Program-made: the position numbers and the translations under genes
Assembly (NCBI RefSeq): GCF_023022985.1
Contig: NZ_CP095461.1
Location: forward strand, 682,001-746,000
DNA length: 64,000 nucleotides
Source: Arthrobacter gengyunqii
GTDB taxonomy: Bacteria > Actinomycetota > Actinomycetes > Actinomycetales > Micrococcaceae
Direction of reading: 5' to 3'
Shown: positions 45,563-54,815 of the stretch, piece by piece
How the letters are laid out: every line of letters starts with the position of its first letter
Numbering within the stretch: position 1 is the first letter of the stretch
The notes under the pieces: generated by a model
Seen by the model: the letters and a program-made list of their open reading frames with translations, nothing else
Told to the model about the DNA's origin: nothing
Databases searched by the model: none

Positions 45563-46747
45563 TCAGGCGACGGGCGTCCAAACGCTGGACTTGCCGGCGC
45601 TGGCGGACACGGCGTCCAGGACTTCCTGGACCTGCAGGCCGTCAGCGAACGACGGCGAAGGCTGGGTTCCGGCGGCAATCGCCTCCACGAAGTCCTTGGC
45701 CTGGTGCACGAAACCGTGCTCGTAACCCAGCGAATGCCCGGCGGGCCACCAGGCGGAGACATACGGATGGGTGGGTTCGGTGACCATGATCCGGGTGAAC
45801 CCCTGCCGGACGGCGGGGGCGGTGTAGTCGTAGAACTCCAGGAAGTTCAGGTCCTCCAGATCGAAACTGAGCGCACCGAGCGTGCCGGAGACCTCCAGCC
45901 GCAGCGCGTTCTTGCGGCCGGTGGCCATCCGGCTGGCCTCGAATGAGCCCAGCACTCCGTCCTCGAAACGGCCGGTGAAGAGGGCGACGTCGTCCACCGT
46001 CACCGGGCCGCGCTCTCCGGTGCCGGGTGCACCTCCCAGCACTGCGCCGTCGGGGGATTCCGCCGCCAACGGACGGGTGGGAACCAGGGTTTCCAGGGTG
46101 CCGCTGACCTGGGTGAGTCGGTGTCCGGTGATGTACTGCGCCAGGTCAACGGCGTGGGCGGCCAGATCGCCGAGCACCCCGGAGCCGGCCTGTTCCTGCT
46201 GCAGCCGCCAGGTCAACGGGGCGTCGGGGTCCACCAGCCAGTCCTGCAGGTAGACCGCCCGCACCTGCCGCACCGTGCCCACGGCTCCGCCGGCCACCAG
46301 GTTCCGGGCGTGGGTGGTGGCCGGCAGTCGGCGGTAGGTGAATCCCACCATTGCCCGGACGCCGTTGGCTTCAGCGTCGGCCGCGGCGTCGGCCATGGCG
46401 CGGGCTTCCTCGGCCGTGTTGGCCAGCGGCTTTTCACACAGGACGTGTTTGCCGGCCTGCAGGGCGGCAATGGCAATCTCCGCATGGGCGGCACCGGGGG
46501 TGACAATGTCGATCACGTCAATGTCGTCCCGGGCAATCGCCTCCCGCCAGTCGGTGGAGGTCTCCGCCCACCCCCATTTGGACGCGGCGGCAGCGGTGCG
46601 CCCCGTGTCCCTGCCCACCAGGAGCGTCAGCTCCGGCTGCAGCGGCAGGTCAAAGAACCGCGGCGCCACCCGCCAGGCCTGGGAATGGGCGGCCCCCATA
46701 AACCCGTGGCCCACCATGGCCACCTTCAGAGACTTGTTGTCCTGCAT
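45563..46747 (-). CDS. Gfo/Idh/MocA-family NAD(P)-dependent oxidoreductase
   Basis: 394 residues. Rossmann nucleotide-binding motif [13 protein letters not shown] (about 12-24), the [15 protein letters not shown] segment with its conserved Glu-Lys-Pro (near 99-105), and the C-terminal sheet domain are typical. It should oxidise a cyclic polyol or sugar. An AGAGGAAA ribosome site precedes ATG 46747. It lies between the binding-protein gene upstream and the isomerase gene downstream in one leftward unit, so the three probably share a transcript. Confidence 0.9.
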   Translation of the reverse strand: MQDNKSLKVAMVGHGFMGAAHSQAWRVAPRFFDLPLQPELTLLVGRDTGRTAAAASKWGWAETSTDWREAIARDDIDVIDIVTPGAAHAEIAIAALQAGKHVLCEKPLANTAEEARAMADAAADAEANGVRAMVGFTYRRLPATTHARNLVAGGAVGTVRQVRAVYLQDWLVDPDAPLTWRLQQEQAGSGVLGDLAAHAVDLAQYITGHRLTQVSGTLETLVPTRPLAAESPDGAVLGGAPGTGERGPVTVDDVALFTGRFEDGVLGSFEASRMATGRKNALRLEVSGTLGALSFDLEDLNFLEFYDYTAPAVRQGFTRIMVTEPTHPYVSAWWPAGHSLGYEHGFVHQAKDFVEAIAAGTQPSPSFADGLQVQEVLDAVSASAGKSSVWTPVA

Positions 46748-46800
46748 GTTTTTTCCTCTTTCTCAGCCCCGGGTGTTTCTTGAGACCTGCACCTTGGCCG

Positions 46801-47847
46801 TCAGGACTCGAACGCGACGGGCAGGTACGTTTCCACGTTCTCGGAGGTGACCACCGGGGCGTTCAGGACCACCCGGTTGGGGACTTCGATCTCCACCAGA
46901 TCGCTCATCGCCTTGTCCTGCACCAGCAGCCGGGCCAGCCGGATACCGTCCGCGGCCTGGGTGTGCGGATAGATGATGGTGGCCTTCATGACGCCGTCGC
47001 CTTCCTGGATCTCGCGCATGGCGTTGGCAGAACCGGCACCACCCACCATGAAGAATTCATCGCGTCCGGCGGCGTCGATGGCGGCCAGGACGCCGATGCC
47101 CTGATCGTCGTCGTGGTTCCACAGCGCATCAATCTCCGGTGCGGCGGAGAGCAGCTGGGACGCTGCGATCTCGCCGCCCTGGACGGTGAAGTCCGCGGAC
47201 ACCCGGTTGTTGACCTCCAAACCGCATCCGGAGAGGGCGTCCTCGAAGCCCCGGCTGCGGTCCTGGGTGAGCGGCAGGGAGTCGATGCCGGCAATTTCTG
47301 CCACGACGGCGTCGGACTGGCCGCCCAGCTGCTCACAGATATAGGTGCCGGCGCTGACGCCCATGCCGTAGTTGTCGCCCAGCACAGTGGTGCGGGCCGC
47401 GAACGGGCTGGAGAATTCCCGGTCCACATTGATCACGGGAATTCCGGCTTCCATGGCGCGCGTGGCGACATCGGTGAGGGCGGCGCCGTCGGTAGGCAGC
47501 AGCACAATGGCATCCACCTGGTCATTGATGAACTGCTCCACCTGGCTGATCTGCAGGTTCGCGTCATTGGTGCCCTCGGCGACGCGCAGGTCGATGTCCG
47601 GGTACTTTTCGGCTTCCGCCAGGGCGGCGGAGTTGATGGCGCCGAGCCAGCCGTGGTCCGCGGCGGGACCGGAGAACCCGATGACCGCGGTGTCTCCTTC
47701 CGCCTGGTTTCCCTCCGAGGAATTGTTGGTGGGTTCGGTGTTGGTCTCTTCGCCGCTGGAGCATCCCGTGAGGACAAGCCCGCCGGCCGCGATAAACGCC
47801 GCCGTGGTTACAAGCTGCCTCCTGCCCGTCCTGCGTGCTGCCTGCAT
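46801..47847 (-). CDS. Sugar ABC transporter binding lipoprotein (ribose/inositol type)
   Basis: 348 residues. Lipoprotein signal peptide with twin Arg near the start and lipobox LTGC (residues about 26-29), then an Asn/Thr/Glu-rich linker. The mature part has the two-lobe pattern of class B binding proteins (VIGFSGPAADHGWLGAINSAA, VDAIVLLPTDGAALT, INVDREFSSPF, ALWNHDDDQGIGVLAAID). AAGGAGAAC precedes the ATG. The ATPase and permease genes are divergent, so the transporter is split over two transcripts from one promoter region. The ligand is a pentose, hexose or cyclitol, not determinable here. Confidence 0.9.
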   Translation of the reverse strand: MQAARRTGRRQLVTTAAFIAAGGLVLTGCSSGEETNTEPTNNSSEGNQAEGDTAVIGFSGPAADHGWLGAINSAALAEAEKYPDIDLRVAEGTNDANLQISQVEQFINDQVDAIVLLPTDGAALTDVATRAMEAGIPVINVDREFSSPFAARTTVLGDNYGMGVSAGTYICEQLGGQSDAVVAEIAGIDSLPLTQDRSRGFEDALSGCGLEVNNRVSADFTVQGGEIAASQLLSAAPEIDALWNHDDDQGIGVLAAIDAAGRDEFFMVGGAGSANAMREIQEGDGVMKATIIYPHTQAADGIRLARLLVQDKAMSDLVEIEVPNRVVLNAPVVTSENVETYLPVAFES

Positions 47848-47882
47848 GGTGTTCTCCTTTATGTGATTGGAGCGCTGCGGTG

Positions 47883-47960
47883 GTGATGCGCGTCACACTA
47901 ACAGAAGCCCGACGATAAAGCTGCAAGATACTACTGGTCGTCGACATAAGTGTGTAAGCT
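47883..47960. promoter_or_regulatory. Divergent promoter region of the ribose-type ABC locus
   Basis: A near-palindrome GTGATGCGCGTCAC lies at 47883-47896. TAAGCT at 47955-47960 is a TAnnnT box 7 bases before ATG 47968, which has no ribosome site, so this transcript may be leaderless. The sequence TGGTCG(TCG)A-ATAAG here resembles TGGTCGATATAAG at the start of the ROK gene (50604-50617), a possible shared regulator site. Confidence 0.35.
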
Positions 47961-47967
47961 CCGTCCC

Positions 47968-49500
47968 ATGACCGCCTCCAGCCCGCCTCCGGCCACCGCG
48001 CAGCCGCTGCTTCAAGTGCGGAATCTGAGCAAAAGCTTCGCCGGCGTCCGCGCCCTCAAGAAGGTGGACCTGCAGGTGCTGCCCGGCGAAGTGCACTGCG
48101 TGCTGGGCCAGAACGGCGCCGGAAAATCCACCCTCATCAAGGCACTCTCCGGCGTGCACCAACCGGACTCCGGAGAGATCCGGTGGAACGGCGAGGAGGT
48201 CCGGCCGGCCAGCCCCACGGCGGCACTGGAACTCGGCATCGCCACCATGTACCAGGAACTGGACGTGGTGGACGGGCTGAACATCACGGAGAACATCTTC
48301 CTGGGCCACGAGGATGCCCGTGCCGGCGTGCTGCGGGTGCGTGATGCCCGGCAGCGGACCCGGGAACTGCTGGCCCGGCTGGGGCACTCGGACCTCGCGC
48401 CCTCGGCCGAGGTGGGCGGGCTCTCGGCGGCAGGCAAGCAGATTGTCAGCCTGGCCCGCGCCCTGTCCCGCAACGCAAAGCTGATCATCATGGATGAACC
48501 CAGCGCCATCCTTGACGCCGGTGAAGTGGCCAACCTGTTCCGCGTCATCCGCGAACTCACCGCCCAGGGCATCGCGATTGTGTACATCTCGCACCGGCTG
48601 GAAGAAATCCGGCAGATCGGGGACCGCATTTCGGTCATCAAGGACGGCACCAGCACCGCCTCCTCGCTCCCCGTGGCGGCCACCACCCGCGCCGACTTGG
48701 TGAAGCTGATGACCGGCCGCGACGTCGCCCACGCCTTTCCGCGGCGGGTTCCGGTGCCCGACGCCGCGCCCGTGGTGCTGGAGGTCAGGGACCTGGGTCT
48801 GGCCGGCTCCTTCGCGGACATCAGTTTTGAGGTCCGGGCCGGGGAGATCTTCGGGCTGGCCGGGCTGGTGGGATCCGGCCGTTCCGAGATCCTGGAAACC
48901 ATTTACGGGGCACGCCGGGCCACCGCCGGCACCGTGGCCGTGCAGGGCAAAACGCTGCGCCCCGGTTCCGTGCCTGCCGCGATCGAGGCCGGAATGGGGC
49001 TCTCACCTGAAGAGCGGAAGAGTCAGGGCCTGCTGCTGGAAGAACCCATCTACCGGAACATCACCCTGTCCACCTTTCCCCGGTTTGCCGTCCGCGGCGT
49101 GCTGAAGGAACGCCGGGAGAAGGCCGCTGCCCGGGAACAGGCCGCGGCCCTGCAGCTGAGTCCGGCGGATCCGAACCGTCAGGCACGCACCCTGTCCGGC
49201 GGCAACCAGCAGAAGGTCCTGCTGGCCCGCTGGCTGCTGCACGGCACCCGCGTGCTGCTGCTCGATGAGCCCACCCGCGGCGTCGACGTCGGCGCCAAGA
49301 CAGAAATCTACGCGCTGATCCGCGCCCTGGCCGCCGACGGCGTCGCAGTGGTGGTGGTCTCCAGCGAGCTGGAGGAGGTGCTCGGGCTGGCGGACCGGGT
49401 GCTGGTGCTGGACGCAGGCCGGGCCCTCGCCACCGACAACGCCACCAACCTGGACGAGCACGCCGTGCTTGACCTCGTGCTGAAAGGAAACGCCCAGTGA
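47968..49500 (+). CDS. Sugar ABC transporter ATPase with two nucleotide-binding domains (RbsA-like)
   Basis: 510 residues from ATG 47968; the GTG at 47950 would add six residues. Domain 1 has GQNGAGKST, an atypical signature LSAAGKQIVSLARAL and LIIMDEPSAILD. Domain 2 has the degenerate Walker A GLVGSGRSE, the signature LSGGNQQKVLLARWL and LLLDEPTRGVDVGAK. This is the usual pattern of RbsA/MglA-type ATPases. It energises import of the sugar bound by the divergent lipoprotein. The stop overlaps the permease start by four bases (GTGA). Confidence 0.93.
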   Translation: MTASSPPPATAQPLLQVRNLSKSFAGVRALKKVDLQVLPGEVHCVLGQNGAGKSTLIKALSGVHQPDSGEIRWNGEEVRPASPTAALELGIATMYQELDVVDGLNITENIFLGHEDARAGVLRVRDARQRTRELLARLGHSDLAPSAEVGGLSAAGKQIVSLARALSRNAKLIIMDEPSAILDAGEVANLFRVIRELTAQGIAIVYISHRLEEIRQIGDRISVIKDGTSTASSLPVAATTRADLVKLMTGRDVAHAFPRRVPVPDAAPVVLEVRDLGLAGSFADISFEVRAGEIFGLAGLVGSGRSEILETIYGARRATAGTVAVQGKTLRPGSVPAAIEAGMGLSPEERKSQGLLLEEPIYRNITLSTFPRFAVRGVLKERREKAAAREQAAALQLSPADPNRQARTLSGGNQQKVLLARWLLHGTRVLLLDEPTRGVDVGAKTEIYALIRALAADGVAVVVVSSELEEVLGLADRVLVLDAGRALATDNATNLDEHAVLDLVLKGNAQ

Positions 49501-50555
49501 GTGAGTCCAAGACGACGGCGGTCCAGCCGCCACCCGCCGACGGCGCCACCGCCGCCCAGGCACCCCGGCCGAACCCGGTGCGGACCTGGCTGGGAGGTTC
49601 CGCCGGGCGCAACCTCGGCCTGGTGGTCGCGCTGCTGCTGCTGTGCGTGGTGGGCACGGTGACCAGCGGGGAACGGTTCCTGAACGTGGACAACCTGCTG
49701 ACCATCCTGCGCTACGCCTCGATCACCGGGGTGATCTGCGTGGGCATGACATTCGTCATCACCGCCGGCGGCATCGACCTCTCAGTGGGTTCGGTGATGG
49801 GGCTGACCACCGTAGTGGCATCCCTGGCCGCCGTGCAGCGCGCCGCCGAGGAGACCAGCTGGCTGCTGATGGTGGTGCTGGCACTCGCCGTCGGGATGTT
49901 CGCCGGGCTGATCAACGGAGTGATCATTGCCTACGGCAACGTGGTGGCCTTCATCGCCACCCTGGCCATGCTGGTGGCCGCCCGCGGCGCCGCGGAACTG
50001 ATCTCCGGGCGGCGCACGCAGATTGTTATCGAGCGGGACTTCCTGGCCGTGATGCGCTCGAACTTCCTGGGCGTGCCGCTGCTGATCTGGATCTTCGTCC
50101 TGGTGGCAGCGGCCGGCTGGTTCCTGCTCAACCGCACCACCTTCGGCCGCCGCACGGTGGCCATCGGCGGCAACCTGGAGGCCGCCCGGCTGGCCGGCAT
50201 CAAGGTGAAGCGGCACATCGTGTGGCTGTACGTGCTCTCCGGTACCACCGTGGGCATCGCCGGGATCATGATGATGGGCCGCACCACCGCCGGCACCTCC
50301 ACGCACGGGCTGCTGTTCGAGCTGGACGTTATCGCCGCCGTCGTGGTGGGCGGAACCCTGCTGGTCGGCGGGCGCGGCACCATTGTGGGCACCGTCCTGG
50401 GCGTGCTGCTGTTCAGCATCCTCATCAACGTGTTCACGCAGAACAACCTGGACACCTCGGTGCAGCAGGTCGCCAAGGGCGCAATCATTGTGGTGGCGGT
50501 GTTGCTGCAGCAGCGGTTCGCGGTGCGCGGAAACCGCCGCAAGGGTGCCCTGTGA
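49497..50555 (+). CDS. Sugar ABC transporter permease (RbsC-like)
   Basis: 352 residues from GTG 49497, overlapping the ATPase stop. Eight or more membrane segments. The segment FVITAGGIDLSVGSVMGLTTV (about 84-104) and the later GGNLEAARLAGIKVKRH and VVVGGTLLVGGRGTIVGTVLG are marks of the branched family of ribose-type permeases. It forms the membrane channel with the RbsA-like ATPase. The first 35 residues are Pro/Ala-rich and cytoplasmic. Confidence 0.93.
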   Translation: MSESKTTAVQPPPADGATAAQAPRPNPVRTWLGGSAGRNLGLVVALLLLCVVGTVTSGERFLNVDNLLTILRYASITGVICVGMTFVITAGGIDLSVGSVMGLTTVVASLAAVQRAAEETSWLLMVVLALAVGMFAGLINGVIIAYGNVVAFIATLAMLVAARGAAELISGRRTQIVIERDFLAVMRSNFLGVPLLIWIFVLVAAAGWFLLNRTTFGRRTVAIGGNLEAARLAGIKVKRHIVWLYVLSGTTVGIAGIMMMGRTTAGTSTHGLLFELDVIAAVVVGGTLLVGGRGTIVGTVLGVLLFSILINVFTQNNLDTSVQQVAKGAIIVVAVLLQQRFAVRGNRRKGAL

Positions 50556-50601
50556 GGTGCCGCCGGCAGAGTAACGGCGGTCACTGTGCTTCAATTGCTC
50601 A

Positions 50602-51801
50602 GTGGTCGATATAAGGAAAACGGCGTCTGCTTCGGCCGGCGCCAGCGAACTGTTCCAGCTGCTGCGCGACGGGCAGCCGCGTACCCGCAGTGAACTGGCC
50701 GACCTGGTGGGAGCGGCCCGTTCCACGGTGGCTCTTCGACTCGATGCGCTGATGGAACTGGGCCTGGTGGGGCCGGTGGACGACGCCGTTTCCACCGGCG
50801 GGCGGCCCTCGGCCCGGGTGGCGCTGCAGACCGAAACGCGGGTGGTGCTCGGGGTGGACATCGGCGCCTCGCACCTGCACGTGGGACTGACCGATCTGTC
50901 CGGCACCTCCCTCGCCGACACGCTCCGGGATGGGCTGCTGGTCAGCGCCGGACCGCAAACCGTGCTCGACGCCGTGGTGGAACTGGGCACCGGACTGCTG
51001 GCGGAAACCGGCCGGTCCGCCGCCGACCTGCTGGCGGTGGGCGTTGGATTGCCCGGGCCGGTGGAACACAGCACCGGCCGGCCGATCAATCCGCCGATCA
51101 TGCCCGGCTGGCACGGTTTCGACGTTCCCGGCTACCTGCACGAATACTTCGGCGTGCCGGTGCTGGTGGACAACGACGTGAACGTGATGTCCATGGGGGA
51201 GCGGGAAGCAGCCTGGCCGGACGTCGAAAACCTGATCTTCGTGAAGGTGGCCACCGGCATCGGCGCCGGCATCATATGCAACGGCGAACTGCTGCGCGGA
51301 GCGGACGGGGTGGCCGGGGACATCGGCCACATCCGCGTGTCCGGCGGCGGCGAGCAGCTGTGCCGGTGCGGGAACTTCGGCTGTTTGGAGGCGCTGGCCT
51401 CCGGTCCGGCGGTGGCGCTGAAGCTGCGGGACGCCGGATACGACGCCGAGGGCAGCCGCGACGTGGTGCAGCTGGTCAGCCAGGGAAACCGTGAGGCGCT
51501 GCGAGCGGTGCGGCAGGCCGGCCGGGACGTGGGCGAGGTGCTCTCCGCCTGCCTGAGCATGATGAATCCTGCGGTGATCGTGATTGGCGGGTCCATGGCG
51601 CTCACCGGCGAGCACTTCATTGCCGGAGTGCGGGAGGCGGTGTATTCGCGCAGCATGCCGCTGGCCACCCAGCACCTGCAGATTGTCCAGTCCGCGTCCG
51701 GGCTCGACGCCGGAATGCTGGGCGCCGGGATGCTGGCCCTGCATCATGCGCTCTCACCGGAAAGCGTGGACGGGATGCTGGCCGCGGCAGCGACCGCCTA
51801 G
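50602..51801 (+). CDS. ROK-family transcription regulator
   Basis: 399 residues from GTG 50602. An N-terminal winged helix-turn-helix (RSELADLVGAARSTVALRLDAL, about 33-54) is followed by a ROK sugar-kinase-like fold: LGVDIGASHLHVGL, GVGLPGPVEH, and the zinc motif CRCGNFGCLEALASG (about 254-268) with the preceding GHIRV. It sits at the end of the ribose-type ABC transcript and probably represses the locus in response to its sugar. Its stop shares CTAG with the stop of the convergent hydrolase gene. Confidence 0.9.
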   Translation: MVDIRKTASASAGASELFQLLRDGQPRTRSELADLVGAARSTVALRLDALMELGLVGPVDDAVSTGGRPSARVALQTETRVVLGVDIGASHLHVGLTDLSGTSLADTLRDGLLVSAGPQTVLDAVVELGTGLLAETGRSAADLLAVGVGLPGPVEHSTGRPINPPIMPGWHGFDVPGYLHEYFGVPVLVDNDVNVMSMGEREAAWPDVENLIFVKVATGIGAGIICNGELLRGADGVAGDIGHIRVSGGGEQLCRCGNFGCLEALASGPAVALKLRDAGYDAEGSRDVVQLVSQGNREALRAVRQAGRDVGEVLSACLSMMNPAVIVIGGSMALTGEHFIAGVREAVYSRSMPLATQHLQIVQSASGLDAGMLGAGMLALHHALSPESVDGMLAAAATA

Positions 51802-52979
51802 GCCTCCATGACTTCGCGGAGGGCATCGATGATGCGGGTGGCCCGCGTATCGTCGCCGGCCTCCATCCAGTTGGTCAGGAACGCAACGCTGAGCTCCAGC
51901 CCAGGTTCGGCAAACGCCACCTGGCCGCCCGCGCCGTCGTGCCCGAATCCGTCCGCGGAGACGAAGCGCCGCGCCGCCGAATCCAGCTGGAACCCGGCAC
52001 CCCACCGAGACCACGGCTCAGGGGCGGGGAACACGGGTGGGCCTTCACTGCGCACCTCGGTAGCCTGCTTGAGCACCGCGGGATCCAGCCGGCGGGTGGC
52101 GGCGGTGTCATGGACAACTGAGGACCACGCCGCCGACAATCCGTGGGCAGTGGCCACGGCGCCCGCACCGGGCCATTCTGCGGCGCGGACATCGGAGCGG
52201 TTGAACCCGTCGTCGTCGCCCACCAGTTCCTGCGGGAAGGCATGTCCCAGTGTCAGCGCGCGAGCGGGCCAGTCCGTGACGTCGGGCTGACGCTCCGCCT
52301 GCTGCGACCGCACGAGTTCCTGCAGGCTCTCGCCTGCTTCGAGATGCGCAATGTTGGCCTGCTCCGCTGCAGGCACACCAAGCTGGAGCTCGGCCAACAA
52401 CGGATCAGCCAGGGTTTCCCGGAGGAACTCACCGGGGGACTGTCCGGTGACCCGGCGGATGATTTCACCGGACAGCCAGCCGTGGGTCAACGCGTGGTAT
52501 CCGTAGCCGGAGCCCGGTTCCCACAGCGGTTCCTGCCCGGCGAGCAGGCCGGTCATCTGTTCCCAGTCGAGGGCTTCCGCCAGATCCACGGCCCTGCGCG
52601 GAGCCGATACCCCTGCGCGGTGGGCGAGCGCATCTCCGATGGTCACGCTGCCTTTCCCGCGGGCGCCGAACTCGGGCCAGATATCAGTGAGCAGCGCGTC
52701 GTAGTCCAGGCGGCCAGCTTCAACCAGGCGTGCCAGGAGGATGGACATGATCCCCTTGGTGCAGGAGAAGACAACGGTGGACGTGGCGCTGGTCCAGGGA
52801 ACAGCCGTGCGGGCATCCGCGACTCCGCCCCAGAGGTCGACGACGAGTTGTCCCTGATGGTGCACGGCCAGGGCCGCGCCCATCCGCGGCCTTCCCTCGA
52901 AGGCCGCCTCGAAAGCATTCCGCACCGGCAGAAAACGGGGTTCGAAGGTGCCGGAAATACCGGTCCGCTCGCCGATCAT
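51798..52979 (-). CDS. Serine hydrolase, class C beta-lactamase/esterase family
   Basis: 393 residues from ATG 52979, which overlaps the glycosidase stop as ATGA. The SxxK motif is SCTKG (near 71), the YxN-type motif appears as GYHALTHG (near 165), and the C-terminus has a GHDGAGG segment in place of the KTG box. This set is typical of EstB-like esterases rather than true beta-lactamases. No signal peptide is seen, so it works in the cytoplasm. It is the last gene of the oligosaccharide operon and could remove acyl groups from imported sugars. Confidence 0.85.
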   Translation of the reverse strand: MIGERTGISGTFEPRFLPVRNAFEAAFEGRPRMGAALAVHHQGQLVVDLWGGVADARTAVPWTSATSTVVFSCTKGIMSILLARLVEAGRLDYDALLTDIWPEFGARGKGSVTIGDALAHRAGVSAPRRAVDLAEALDWEQMTGLLAGQEPLWEPGSGYGYHALTHGWLSGEIIRRVTGQSPGEFLRETLADPLLAELQLGVPAAEQANIAHLEAGESLQELVRSQQAERQPDVTDWPARALTLGHAFPQELVGDDDGFNRSDVRAAEWPGAGAVATAHGLSAAWSSVVHDTAATRRLDPAVLKQATEVRSEGPPVFPAPEPWSRWGAGFQLDSAARRFVSADGFGHDGAGGQVAFAEPGLELSVAFLTNWMEAGDDTRATRIIDALREVMEA

Positions 52980-53950
52980 GCGCGCATTCCGGCCGATGCG
53001 AGGCAAAGACTGCCGTCAGGTGCCCACTCCAGGGGGAGGGGGTCCGAGATGCCGCTGATAAAGGTTCCCTCGGTGTCTACGTTTTCAAAGGCCAGCAGCA
53101 CCCACTCGCCGGAGCGGGTGCGCACTGCGCGTCCGGCGTAGAGGTCCTCGGAGGTCAGTCGGATGGCGGACGCGATGTCCAGGGGATGCTCCAGACGGTC
53201 CGACGCCAAAGGAAGCGCCCAGATCCCGCCCCCGGTTCCGTCTGCCTCCCGCTGCCCGGCAAGGTGGGCGGTGTCGCAGGAGAACAGCAGGACATGGCGG
53301 TCCTCGATGGTCACCAGCTGAAGCACCTCGAGGTGGGCGAAACCGGCTCCGGGTTCGCTGAGCGGAGGCTGTACGGTCCAGTTCTGGAGGTCAGAAGAGG
53401 TGGCGTGCCCGACGACGCCGCGGTCCCGTCCGGCGCCCTCGCGGGTCCGGGCGGTAATCAGCATGTGCCAGAGCCCCGCGGAATCACGGTGCAGCCAGGG
53501 ATCCCTCCACGCTTCCTCATGCCAGCTGCCGTCGCCGAGGGTCTCATACCAGCGGGGATCGGCGGGAATCTGCTCCGCCTGTTTGGTCCACGAACGCAGA
53601 TCGTCGGAGACGGCGCGGCCGACCGTTTCAACGTTGGTGATCTTCTCCGGGTGCAGGAAGCGCGTGCCGGTGTAGAACATGTGCCAGGCGCCGTTGTCGG
53701 CCCGGACCACACTGCCGGTCCACGTGGCGCTCGCATCAAAGTCTGCCGCCCCGCCCGGCTCAAGGACCACCCCGTGGTCGACCCACGTTGAAAGATCATC
53801 CGAGGTTGCAAGGCCGATCCGTGCGTTCCGGTGGCGAAGGCCGGGGTCTGCCAGTGACCGCGGCGCATGCAGATAGTAGAGGTGGTGCCGGTCGCCGTCG
53901 TCGGCATGCCAGAAATCCCAGACCCAGTGGTCGGTGAGGGCAAAGCTCAT
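52976..53950 (-). CDS. Five-bladed beta-propeller glycosidase (GH32/GH43/GH68-like)
   Basis: 324 residues, short for GH32 because it lacks the extra beta-sandwich. Candidate catalytic elements are the Asp in WVWDFWHADD near the start, the RDP motif in EEAWRDPWLH (near 150) and Glu in AHLEVLQL (near 207). The segments DASATWTGSVV and WHMFYTGTR repeat the propeller strands. No signal peptide, so the substrate is imported first, probably by the ABC transporter upstream in the operon. A beta-fructosidase-like activity is plausible but not proven. Confidence 0.75.
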   Translation of the reverse strand: MSFALTDHWVWDFWHADDGDRHHLYYLHAPRSLADPGLRHRNARIGLATSDDLSTWVDHGVVLEPGGAADFDASATWTGSVVRADNGAWHMFYTGTRFLHPEKITNVETVGRAVSDDLRSWTKQAEQIPADPRWYETLGDGSWHEEAWRDPWLHRDSAGLWHMLITARTREGAGRDRGVVGHATSSDLQNWTVQPPLSEPGAGFAHLEVLQLVTIEDRHVLLFSCDTAHLAGQREADGTGGGIWALPLASDRLEHPLDIASAIRLTSEDLYAGRAVRTRSGEWVLLAFENVDTEGTFISGISDPLPLEWAPDGSLCLASAGMRA

Positions 53951-53990
53951 GGTGCGTGGTCCTTAATCGGAGACTGGAGGCGTTGCGGGG

Positions 53991-54815
53991 TCAGCCCTTG
54001 ACGGCGCCCTGCAGCAGTGCGCGGACAAACTGGCGCTGGAAGATGAGGAACACGATGATGGCCGGCGTGATGATCAGCAGTGCTCCCGCGTTCAGGAGCG
54101 GAATGCTCAGGGAGTACTGTCCCTGGAAGAAGGTGAGCGCTCCCGCCACAGTGCGGTCAAGCGGATCGGCGATGAGCACCACGGGGAGCAGGAACTGGTT
54201 CCAGGTCCAGAGAAACAGGAGAATCGCCAGAGCCGAGAGTGCAGGCAGCGCGAGGGGAAGCTGGATCTGCCGGAACTCCTGGAAGACCGATGCGCCGTCC
54301 ACCCGGGCGGCTTCGGACAGCTCGCGGGGAACGTTGATGAAGTGGGCACGCATCCAGAAAACGCTGAAGGGCATGAAGAGCCCCAGCAGCGGGAAGATCA
54401 CTGCCCATTGGGTGTTGAGGGTCCCCATGGCCTGGGCCTGGTAATACAGCGGGATGATCAGGGCTTCAAACGGGATGGTCAGTCCGGCGACGAAGATGAT
54501 CAGGACCGCCCGGCCGCCCTTCGGGGCGAGCGCGCCGAGGGCATAGCCGGCGAGGGTGGCGATGAGCATCGCCGCGGGCACCACGCCCAGGACGATGAAT
54601 GCGCTGGAAGTCATCAGCCGCCAGACGTTGCCCACCTCAAAGGCCGTAACGAAGTTGCCCCACTGCGGGTCGGTGGGCCAGACAATGCCGGTGGGATTCC
54701 GGTCCGCCGGCTGCAGCGCTGCGGACAGCATGCTGATCAGGGGCAGGAGAGTCAGGATAAGTGCCGCCGCCAGCAGCAGCCGGCCGAGCAGGAGTTCACT
54801 GCGGCTGGTACGCAT
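53991..54815 (-). CDS. Carbohydrate ABC permease, MalG type
   Basis: 274 residues, six membrane segments. The N-terminal helix RLLLAAALILTLLPLISML and the EAA loop (ELSEAARVDGASVFQEFRQIQLPLALPAL, about 165-193) are those of MalG-type permeases. The start shares one base with the stop of the MalF-type gene (TGATG). Together with it, it forms the membrane channel of an oligosaccharide importer. No ATPase gene is in this operon; such systems often use a shared ATPase encoded elsewhere. Confidence 0.92.
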   Translation of the reverse strand: MRTSRSELLLGRLLLAAALILTLLPLISMLSAALQPADRNPTGIVWPTDPQWGNFVTAFEVGNVWRLMTSSAFIVLGVVPAAMLIATLAGYALGALAPKGGRAVLIIFVAGLTIPFEALIIPLYYQAQAMGTLNTQWAVIFPLLGLFMPFSVFWMRAHFINVPRELSEAARVDGASVFQEFRQIQLPLALPALSALAILLFLWTWNQFLLPVVLIADPLDRTVAGALTFFQGQYSLSIPLLNAGALLIITPAIIVFLIFQRQFVRALLQGAVKG

